From CAJQPP01 sp041747075 (GTDB lineage: Bacteria > Planctomycetota > Planctomycetia > Pirellulales > Pirellulaceae): a DNA stretch of 12,874 bases. The position numbers and the translations under genes are program-made. Below the pieces are notes generated by a model. That model made no database searches. It was not told where the DNA came from and was given only the letters and a program-made list of their open reading frames with translations. Shown piece after piece: positions 7,910 to 12,874 of this stretch (within the stretch, counting starts at the first letter, position 1; every line of letters begins with the position of its first letter). Location of the stretch: assembly GCA_041747075.1 (NCBI GenBank), contig JBGTFW010000114.1, positions 1 to 12,874 on the forward strand. Direction: 5' to 3'.

Positions 7910-8241
7910 GTTTGTACCCGGCCATGCATGTCGCGACGTCAGATTACGCCCGCCAGCAATAATAAATTCGGAGGGAAAAAAGGGAATAAATCGACGCAAG
8001 CTCCCCGATGAGGCCGAAGGGGGGGGCATGCAACCCGGCGCGAAGGAGTCGTCGGAACGAGCGGGATAAAAAATAATAAAAATCCGCCGTCCAATAATGG
8101 GCAACGACCCACCGGCCTGGTTGAAGCTTGCCGTCATCCCCATTGTAAGCGCCGGTACGAATGAAAGCCAGTCTTGCGGCGCGGATTTCGCACGATGATC
8201 GCCCGTCGATCGTCCGTCGCGGGAGGGCAGCCAACGGCCTG
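7910..8241. other. 332-bp intergenic region between the dGTPase and PIN-TRAM genes
   Basis: No convincing gene is present. In the minus-strand direction it contains an 8-bp long-range inverted repeat closing just before a U-rich stretch (8063-8188, listed separately) and a possible -10 box TACAAT at 8147-8142 without a good -35. It also contains a run of eight G on the plus strand (8019-8026) next to a GCATGC palindrome. The open frame running through it from 8143 has no Shine-Dalgarno site and an unusual composition, so I treat it as untranslated leader or spacer. Confidence 0.5.
8063..8188 (-). other. Possible structured RNA or terminator after the dGTPase gene
   Basis: In the transcribed (minus) direction AAATCCGC (8188-8181) pairs perfectly with GCGGATTT (8087-8080), and the second arm runs straight into the U-rich tract TTTTTATTATTTTTTATCC. 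Within the 93-nt loop ACCGGC (8156-8151) pairs with GCCGGT (8116-8111), enclosing a weaker GCTT/AAGC helix. TGGG/CCCA (8111-8108 with 8101-8098) forms another weak hairpin sharing one base with the previous helix. The layout of a closing stem followed by U-rich sequence resembles a large terminator or a terminated regulatory RNA. An 8-bp match over this distance could arise by chance (roughly one in eight by my estimate), so confidence is low. Confidence 0.22.
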
Positions 8242-9375
8242 TCAGCCAAAGTTCCGCAGGAAGACTTCCTCGCAGTAATGGTCGGTCATGCCCGCGATGA
8301 ACTCGATGACCGCCCGGCCAATACTGATGGCCTCGGCCCGTCGCTGATACCGTTCGGGCATTCGTTGAGGTTCCTTCATGAAACCGTCCACCATTCGCCG
8401 GATTCGGTCCTGCGCCTGCTCGCGGACGCGAACCAGTTCGGGATGACGATAGAGGCGTTCGTAAAGAAACGTCTCAAGTTCGCGTTTTTGTTCGACCAGT
8501 TCCGGACCTGGGCCAATCCGTGCTTCGCTGACCATCGCCGCACGGGCGTCCGCTGGCTGAACTCGCGCCAGTTCGCGCGCGCTCGAGTCAATCGTGTCGG
8601 AGACCTGGCGATCGATCAGCCGATGGACAACGGCTTTGCCAAGCTGCTGCGAATTCAAACCGGAATAGTTCGCACGGACGAACTTCATGCACTCGGCGAT
8701 GAGAGGGACCTCGCACAGGTCCTCCAATGCGAGCAGCCCGAGTTGGACCGCATCGTCCGTGTCGTGAGCGTCATAAGTCGTGCTGTCCGAGGCGTCAACC
8801 AACTGGACCTCCAGCAGGCGACGCGGGGCGGCCTCGCTACTCTTGTCGATGCGAGCCGTTTGGCCGCGCAACACCTCGCGCGTCAGATTCAGTCCTGGAA
8901 TCTCCGTGTAGCGAACCTCCAGTTGCTCGACGATCGTCAGTGCGAACTGGTTGTGCGAAAACCCGCCGAACTCGCGTGCCGCTTCATTGAGCGCGTCTTC
9001 TCCCGCGTGTCCGAACGGCGGGTGCCCGATGTCATGCATCAAGGCAAGGGCCTCGATCAGGTCTTCATTCAGCCGCAGTGCTCGTCCAATGGTCCGGGCG
9101 ATCGTGGCGACTTCCTGGGTGTGTGTCAGGCGTGTGCGGTGGTAGTCGCCCATGCCGCCGGTAAAGACCTGCATCTTGCCGCTCAGCCGTCGCCACGCGG
9201 CGCTGTGAAGGATGCGATCACGGTCTCGTTGCCACGGTCCCCGATAGGGATGGTCGGGTTCGGGCCAGAGGCGGCCCTCCGAGTCGCAACTGCGCATCGC
9301 CCACGGCGCGAGTAACAGGCGCTCGCGCTCGCCTGTCGTAGCCACTAGTTCCGCGGCGGCCGGAATCGGTTTCAT
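8242..9375 (-). CDS. Deoxyguanosinetriphosphate triphosphohydrolase-like HD protein
   Basis: Protein of 377 aa from ATG 9375. This start overlaps the aldolase stop as ATGA; an in-frame ATG at 9387 would add four residues (MPGA) and cannot be excluded. The sequence carries the dGTPase family signature: RDRDRILHSAAWRRLSGKMQVF, HRTRLTHTQEV (metal-ligand His85), HDIGHPPFGHAGEDAL (His114-Asp115), FSHNQF, and TYDAHDTDDAV (His204-Asp205). The family hydrolyses dNTPs to deoxynucleosides and triphosphate in the cytoplasm, controlling dNTP pools. Many dGTPase-like proteins, this shorter type included, act on several dNTPs, so dGTP specificity is not implied. It is the second gene of a tightly coupled pair with the aldolase and probably shares its promoter. 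Confidence 0.9.
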   Translation of the reverse strand: MKPIPAAAELVATTGERERLLLAPWAMRSCDSEGRLWPEPDHPYRGPWQRDRDRILHSAAWRRLSGKMQVFTGGMGDYHRTRLTHTQEVATIARTIGRALRLNEDLIEALALMHDIGHPPFGHAGEDALNEAAREFGGFSHNQFALTIVEQLEVRYTEIPGLNLTREVLRGQTARIDKSSEAAPRRLLEVQLVDASDSTTYDAHDTDDAVQLGLLALEDLCEVPLIAECMKFVRANYSGLNSQQLGKAVVHRLIDRQVSDTIDSSARELARVQPADARAAMVSEARIGPGPELVEQKRELETFLYERLYRHPELVRVREQAQDRIRRMVDGFMKEPQRMPERYQRRAEAISIGRAVIEFIAGMTDHYCEEVFLRNFG

Positions 9376-10391
9376 TGCGCCAGGCATTTCTCACGCAACT
9401 TGCTCGCATGGCCCGCCTGGCCGAACGAGCGAATCCGGTCCTCGCAAACGGTCCGCATCGCCGCCCGAGCCGGCTTGAGATAGTCGCGCGGGTCGAATTT
9501 CTCCGGCGATTCGTGAAAGACCTTGCGGATCGCGCCGGTGATCGCCATCCGGTTGTCGGTGTCGACGTTGATCTTGCGGACGCCGTGCCGAATGCCACGC
9601 TGGATTTCCTCGACCGGAACGCCCCATGTCTGCCGCATCTCGCCGCCGTACCGGTTAATCATATCCTGCAATTCCTGGGGAACGCTGCTGCTGCCGTGCA
9701 TGACCAGGTGTGTGTTGGGCAAGCGCCGGTGAATCTCCTCAATCCGTTCCATCGCAAGGACTTCGCCGTCGGGCTGGCGCGTGAACTTGTAAGCACCGTG
9801 ACTCGTCCCGATCGCCACGGCGAGGGCGTCCACGTTGGTCGCCGCGACAAACCGCTCGGCTTCATCGGGATCGGTCAGCAATTGCTCGCGGCTCAGTTCT
9901 CCCTCGGCACCGTGGCCATCTTCCTTTTCACCTTGTCCTGTCTCGAGTGAACCAAGGCAGCCCAGTTCGCCTTCCACCGAAATCCCCCGCGCATGTGCAA
10001 GGTCAACGACCTTGCGAGTGACGTGAACGTTGTATTGATAGTCCGCCGGGGTCTTGCCATCTTCCTGGAGCGAGCCGTCCATCATCACCGACGTAAAGCC
10101 GTTCTCGATCGCGCTCAGGCACGTTTCCACGCTGTTTCCGTGGTCCTGATGCATGACCACGGGAATGTGCGGATAAAGTTCGGCGGCGGCCAGCATGAGA
10201 TGCTTGAGATAGGCGTCCTGGGAATAGGCCCGCGCGCCGCGCGACGCCTGAACGATCACCGGAGCGTCGGTCGCGTCAGCCGCTTCCATGATCGCCTGGA
10301 TTTGTTCCATGTTGTTTACGTTGAACGCGGCAACGCCGTAATCATTTTCCGCGGCGTGATCGAGTACGACACGAAGGGGCACCAGGGGCAT
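9372..10391 (-). CDS. fba: Class II (metal-dependent) fructose-bisphosphate aldolase
   Basis: Protein of 339 aa from ATG 10391, chosen because MPLVPLRVVLDHAAENDYGVAAFNVNN is the normal N-terminus of the family; an in-frame ATG at 10442 would start inside the repeat motif and add 17 atypical residues. Class II aldolase motifs are intact: HQDHG (His81, Asp83, His84), VEGELGCLGS (about 139-148), GTSHGAYKF (His198), MHGSSSVP (His232) and NVDTDNR (275-281). Length and sequence style fit the roughly 340-aa branch that includes the Calvin-cycle subtype. It reversibly cleaves fructose-1,6-bisphosphate to DHAP and glyceraldehyde-3-phosphate in glycolysis/gluconeogenesis, using zinc. Nothing here suggests carbon fixation. 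Transcription probably starts at the promoter at 10467-10494. Its TGA overlaps the next gene's ATG. Confidence 0.93.
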   Translation of the reverse strand: MPLVPLRVVLDHAAENDYGVAAFNVNNMEQIQAIMEAADATDAPVIVQASRGARAYSQDAYLKHLMLAAAELYPHIPVVMHQDHGNSVETCLSAIENGFTSVMMDGSLQEDGKTPADYQYNVHVTRKVVDLAHARGISVEGELGCLGSLETGQGEKEDGHGAEGELSREQLLTDPDEAERFVAATNVDALAVAIGTSHGAYKFTRQPDGEVLAMERIEEIHRRLPNTHLVMHGSSSVPQELQDMINRYGGEMRQTWGVPVEEIQRGIRHGVRKINVDTDNRMAITGAIRKVFHESPEKFDPRDYLKPARAAMRTVCEDRIRSFGQAGHASKLREKCLAQ

Positions 10392-10437
10392 CAGGTCATT
10401 CCGGAAAAAAAGGCATGGATTCGCAAGGAACTGTCCC

Positions 10438-10473
10438 GCCATTATCAGCCATTATCATCTCCCGCCATTATCA
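10438..10473 (-). repeat. Three copies of TGATAATGGC in the aldolase leader
   Basis: On the minus strand the 10-mer TGATAATGGC occurs at 10473-10464, 10457-10448 and 10447-10438, the last two directly abutting. The first copy supplies the -10 box of the aldolase promoter. The others lie just downstream of the predicted start of transcription. They could be repeated operator half-sites, alternative -10 boxes, or a local duplication. Confidence 0.6.
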
Positions 10474-10494
10474 TCGCGCGGGCCGCCGTGGCAA
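10467..10494 (-). promoter_or_regulatory. Promoter of the aldolase-dGTPase pair
   Basis: Minus strand: -35 TTGCCA (10494-10489, 5 of 6 to TTGACA), 16-nt spacer, -10 GATAAT (10472-10467, 5 of 6 to TATAAT). It lies in the 134-bp gap after the lipoprotein stop and would give a leader of about 69 nt. It is the best sigma-70-type match seen in the window and argues that the aldolase is transcribed independently of the lipoprotein. Confidence 0.55.
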
Positions 10495-10525
10495 CCGGCG
10501 ACGGAACGAATGCCAATCGCTCATG

Positions 10526-11542
10526 TCATTCGAGGCTTGTCGCCAGTCGTCGCTGCGTTGTCCCCGACTGAAACAGGTCGTCCGCCTGGATATAGACGGG
10601 ACGAATGACAATGAATCGGGCGGGCATGGTCCGATTCGGGTAGCTTCCGAAAAAGGCATTCCCGGTGTTGGTCGGCCCCCATTCGAGCGGAGCGGGTTCG
10701 GGCAATGGCTCCAATCCCTTCAGGTCCCACAAGTCCGCGTCGGCAATGTCCGGGTCATGGATCGTTGGCGGCGGAGCGGGCGGTTCGCCAATCAAGTCCG
10801 GCGTGCACGAGACAAGCAACGTTTGTCCAGGAAGGAGGCGGCAATGAAAGTTCAATTCGCGCAGCGCAAGCCGGTCCTGTCGCGACTCAAGGAGGAAATC
10901 GTCTTCGTCAATCCCGTACCGCATGCGTCGTTGGCCGTGAATGATTTCCGGTTGCAGCCACAGCCGGACCGTGCCGTCATCCGCCGACATCAGGCCAATA
11001 TTCATGCCACACGTCGAAGCAAAACAGGCACCCGATTTTCGCCGGTCTCCAGTGTCGGTGAACCAGTTCAAATGCGAAAGCGGCGGCGAACAGGCGATCC
11101 AGTGCTGTGCTCCCGGTTGCAGTTGCTGGAGCTCGGCGTGGACGCGACCAGGATTTCGCTCGAACGAGTGGAGCGAACGGCGGTCCGCCTGGATAACGCC
11201 GTCACTGACAGGAGTCGTCCATTCAAGCAACCGCGTCAACTCGCCAGGGAGCCGGGTTCCCAGCGTTCCGCAACGCAGGCCGTTGCGATCGAGCAATCGC
11301 CTCGTTTCGAAATCGAGGAACTGGGTGTCTGCCTGGCCCCATACCGTCTCGAACTCGTCCAGCAATTCCCACGGAATCTCGACGAGCGCGATTTCGAGCA
11401 TCGCACTCCCGGTTTTCACGCGATTGGCCGCCAGCATCGACGGCGAGGAACGGGACGACTGCGATTCCCCCACCGCGCCAAACGGGCGACAGCCCGGTGC
11501 GACCAGGAAAACGACGGTTATGGCCAGTGCCAATCGGGTCAT
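10526..11542 (-). CDS. Putative lipoprotein of unknown function
   Basis: Protein of 338 aa from ATG 11542; the frame also offers a TTG at 11554 but the ATG better starts the signal peptide. The N-terminus MTRLALAITVVFLVAPGC has a basic residue, a hydrophobic core and a plausible lipobox (APGC, Cys18), so the mature protein is likely lipid-anchored outside the cytoplasmic membrane. The rest shows no family I recognise. The first third has a stretch LEIALVEIPWELLDEFETVW, and a Pro-rich segment (GEPPAPPPTIHDPDIADADL) occurs near residue 255-275. Short beta-rich segments such as DDGTVRLWLQPEIIHG lie in the middle. The opposite strand is also open for most of this length, but that frame is Arg-rich and lacks any recognisable signal. 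It is divergent from the small membrane protein and 134 bp upstream of the aldolase. Confidence 0.72.
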   Translation of the reverse strand: MTRLALAITVVFLVAPGCRPFGAVGESQSSRSSPSMLAANRVKTGSAMLEIALVEIPWELLDEFETVWGQADTQFLDFETRRLLDRNGLRCGTLGTRLPGELTRLLEWTTPVSDGVIQADRRSLHSFERNPGRVHAELQQLQPGAQHWIACSPPLSHLNWFTDTGDRRKSGACFASTCGMNIGLMSADDGTVRLWLQPEIIHGQRRMRYGIDEDDFLLESRQDRLALRELNFHCRLLPGQTLLVSCTPDLIGEPPAPPPTIHDPDIADADLWDLKGLEPLPEPAPLEWGPTNTGNAFFGSYPNRTMPARFIVIRPVYIQADDLFQSGTTQRRLATSLE

Positions 11543-11591
11543 GGACTTCAACAAGTTGCCTGAAAGCTGGCGGATTTATGGAGCCTTGGCT

Positions 11592-11618
11592 TTTATGGAA
11601 GGGCCTGGGTCTCGTCAA
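11592..11618 (-). promoter_or_regulatory. Candidate promoter of the lipoprotein gene
   Basis: Minus strand: -35 TTGACG (11618-11613, 5 of 6), 15-nt spacer, -10 CATAAA (11597-11592, 4 of 6). Transcription would start near 11585, about 43 nt before the ATG at 11542. The short spacer and weak -10 make this tentative. Confidence 0.32.
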
Positions 11619-11760
11619 GGGAAAAGGTGTCCGGTTGCGTGGGCGACCCGGAAAACGACGCGACTTTGTAAATTTTTCAAAAATGTTTCCAGGATTGGCC
11701 GGCTCGTTGCGAAGAAAGTTATCTGGACAGCACCACGTTCGATTGAGCGACCGAAAAAAG

Positions 11761-11830
11761 GTATTGGCACAAGTCGTTCACTCGCTTGCGATACGTGTTT
11801 GTATTGGGATAAGTCGTTCACTCGCTTGCG
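11761..11830. repeat. Two 30-bp direct repeats with 40-bp period
   Basis: Copies at 11761-11790 and 11801-11830 match at 27 of 30 positions and share the identical core AAGTCGTTCACTCGCTTGCG (11771-11790, 11811-11830). The 10-bp spacers differ. A degenerate trace of the repeat start (TTTTGGCCCCAG) may follow at about 11839-11850. Each core can fold only into a very short stem (AAG/CTT, CG/CG). The repeat sits directly upstream of the small membrane protein and may be part of a dispersed intergenic family or a regulator-binding array. Confidence 0.65.
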
Positions 11831-11848
11831 CTTCTGGCTTTTGGCCCC

Positions 11849-11853
11849 AGGGA
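11849..11853 (+). promoter_or_regulatory. Ribosome binding site of the small membrane protein
   Basis: AGGGA lies 8 nt before the ATG at 11862. It favours that start over the in-frame ATG at 11877, which has no purine-rich site at the right distance. Confidence 0.45.
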
Positions 11854-11861
11854 AACATTCC

Positions 11862-12242
11862 ATGTACAGATTGATAATGGCGCAGGTCAATTCGCTTCCC
11901 CCGGTTTCCGGCGAAACGGTTTGGTTTGACCGTTTTCCGACCGACCAGATCATGGTCATGTTCATTGTCTTCGTTGTCTTCACGACGCTGTTGCTGGTTT
12001 CGATTGCGTGGTTTGTGACGGGCACGATTCGGACGGTGTGCGTCGCGAGGGCAAACGCGCGTCTGGCGGAGAAACTCAGCGGCAATGGAATTCCGCCGGA
12101 ACAAATCGAACGAATCGTCCGTGCGAACTGGCGTCACGGCCGGTTGTTGGGGCTGCTTCGTCCCTTCTCGTGGTCGCGCTGGCAGTCACCCGCCGCCAAC
12201 GCAACGGTCCGAAAACCCGTCCCGCCGATCGCACGCGGCTAA
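11862..12242 (+). CDS. Small single-pass membrane protein, function unknown
   Basis: Protein of 126 aa. The frame is open far upstream, but that part is antisense to the lipoprotein, and ATG 11862 has an AGGGA site 8 nt upstream. A strong membrane helix spans about residues 30-58 (IMVMFIVFVVFTTLLLVSIAW...). It is followed by a basic, helical segment (ARANARLAEKLSGNGIPPEQIERIVRANWRHGR) and a Pro-rich tail. The helix-plus-short-cytoplasmic-segment layout resembles small regulators or scaffold proteins, but I do not recognise a family. Its TAA (12240-12242) overlaps the TAG of the rhomboid gene on the other strand, so the two converge with no spacer. Confidence 0.65.
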   Translation: MYRLIMAQVNSLPPVSGETVWFDRFPTDQIMVMFIVFVVFTTLLLVSIAWFVTGTIRTVCVARANARLAEKLSGNGIPPEQIERIVRANWRHGRLLGLLRPFSWSRWQSPAANATVRKPVPPIARG

Positions 12243-12874
12243 TCGCCGCGGCGCTCGCGGACTTCGCGACTGTATTTTTCCAGAATCTTGCGTTCGCGGC
12301 GGGTAAGACTCGATTCGCCTTCGCGATGGAGCTTGAGCAACACCTGGTCCGCTTCGCTCGAAAGCGATTCGTCGGAGGGACCGCGCGGATTGTGGACCTT
12401 CAGTTTCGGACGGCGACTGAAGACCCGCGCCAGCCCGTCAAAACGCAGCCACGCGAGATTCCACTTGCCATAAAAGTAGGCGGCGGCAAAGGCGGCTCCG
12501 GCAAAGTGCATTTCGACGGCGACGCCGCTGGCGGCGTTCAGCGATGTGAGCATATCCCCGACCACCATCACGACGCCAAGGACCCATGCAGGGATGGGAA
12601 TGACTCCAAAAAGCAGAACAATCTCCCGCGGAAAGTTGAAAACAAACAGCATCACGACCGCCGCAACGGCTCCCGATGCGCCGACTGCCCAGGCGGGCCG
12701 TCCCAAGATCGCACACGACATGAGCCAGACGATCGCGGCCACGACAATGGCCACAAGATAAAAACGGAGGAACTCGCCGCTGCCGTAACGCTGCTCGACC
12801 GGGCGACCGAGCATGAACAGGGCGATCATGTTGAAGGCAACATGCATCAGTCCCCGCTCGCTGGTAATCGACGC
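12239..12874 (-). CDS. Rhomboid family intramembrane serine protease (5' end outside window)
   Basis: 211 residues are visible and the frame stays open to the window edge (ASITSERGLMHVAFN), so the ATG at 12847 is internal. Rhomboid landmarks are present: HVAFN (visible His11 and Asn15, the oxyanion-site pair), GASGA with the catalytic Ser67, and EMHFAGAAFAAAYF with the catalytic His123, set in hydrophobic helices. The enzyme cleaves membrane proteins within or next to a membrane helix. After the last helix comes a basic cytoplasmic tail ending SLSSEADQVLLKLHREGESSLTRRERKILEKYSREVRERRG. It resembles the short C-terminal domain with a DxxLxKLxxxGxxSLTxxERxxL pattern found on many bacterial rhomboids. 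Substrate unknown; the N-terminal helices lie outside the window. Confidence 0.9.
   Translation of the reverse strand, partial: ASITSERGLMHVAFNMIALFMLGRPVEQRYGSGEFLRFYLVAIVVAAIVWLMSCAILGRPAWAVGASGAVAAVVMLFVFNFPREIVLLFGVIPIPAWVLGVVMVVGDMLTSLNAASGVAVEMHFAGAAFAAAYFYGKWNLAWLRFDGLARVFSRRPKLKVHNPRGPSDESLSSEADQVLLKLHREGESSLTRRERKILEKYSREVRERRGD

Larger units (their letters stand above)
11543..11861. other. 319-bp divergent intergenic region
   Basis: The region separates the lipoprotein (-) from the small membrane protein (+). It holds a candidate promoter for the lipoprotein (11592-11618) and two TTTATGGA octamers 17 bp apart (11575-11582, 11592-11599). A short palindrome ATTTTTcAAAAAT lies at 11672-11684, and the 40-bp-period repeat at 11761-11830. 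I see no RNA gene and no credible small ORF. Confidence 0.6.

Noticed and set aside
6770..8011. A 413-codon open frame on the plus strand
   Set aside because: It is antisense to the PIN-TRAM gene, which has intact catalytic acids and membrane helices. The plus-strand product has no recognisable domain and is full of Asp/Glu/Arg typical of shadow frames.
7910..8143. N-terminal extension of 78 residues on the PIN-TRAM protein
   Set aside because: No ribosome site, odd composition, and YacL-like proteins begin at the first membrane helix, matching the ATG at 7909.
8161..9315. A 384-codon open frame on the plus strand
   Set aside because: It lies antisense to the dGTPase-like gene, whose HD-family motifs are unmistakable. 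The length is explained by the GC-rich codon use of the opposite strand.
10415..11563. A 382-codon open frame on the plus strand opposite the lipoprotein
   Set aside because: Its product is Arg/Gln-rich with no signal, helix pattern or motif, whereas the minus frame begins with a signal peptide and lipobox. The call is less certain than for the other shadows because the lipoprotein is not a known family.
11672..11684. Palindrome ATTTTTcAAAAAT
   Set aside because: Short and made only of A/T, so it is weak evidence for an operator; it is not at a promoter I can place.
11761..11830. CRISPR array
   Set aside because: Only two copies with a 10-bp spacer and no cas genes nearby; spacers in real arrays are about 25-45 bp.

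Overview
The window looks like a chromosomal segment of a GC-rich planctomycete, probably of the Pirellula type. The main evidence is a secreted protein pairing a Pirellula/Verrucomicrobium-type N-terminal beta-propeller with a C-terminal CxxCH heme domain. Supporting signs are a membrane-anchored Ser/Thr kinase with a beta-propeller-like tail, a secreted vWA protein, mostly weak Shine-Dalgarno sites and palindromic intergenic repeats. I see no phage, transposase, CRISPR, rRNA or tRNA gene.

Layout: (1) 2-1891 (+) is the C-terminal part of a Ser/Thr protein kinase whose N-lobe lies outside the window. (2) 1896-1962 is a compact palindromic element between convergent genes. (3) 1995-4112 (-) is a secreted vWA protein with a TolB/CsgG-like domain and a helical tail. 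(4) A 179-bp divergent promoter region leads to 4292-6757 (+), the secreted heme protein. (5) 6842-7909 (-) is a membrane PIN-TRAM protein that converges on the heme protein, with a hairpin in the gap. (6) 8242-9375 (-) is a dGTPase-like HD protein, translationally coupled by an ATGA overlap to (7) 9372-10391 (-), a class II fructose-bisphosphate aldolase that has its own near-consensus promoter. (8) 10526-11542 (-) is an unrecognised lipoprotein. (9) A 319-bp divergent gap holds a 40-bp-period repeat. (10) 11862-12242 (+) is a small one-helix membrane protein whose stop codon overlaps that of (11) 12239-12874 (-), a rhomboid protease cut by the window end.

The right half (lipoprotein, aldolase, dGTPase-like protein, PIN-TRAM) is a run of co-directional minus-strand genes mixing housekeeping metabolism with nucleotide and RNA-related functions. 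The left half is cell-envelope and signalling genes in convergent/divergent pairs. The functional links between neighbours are inference. No clear new multi-gene system is visible. The best leads are the vWA + TolB-like + helical-tail protein, the aldolase/dGTPase coupling, the triplicated TGATAATGGC motif in the aldolase promoter/leader, the two intergenic repeat families, and a possible structured RNA after the dGTPase gene.
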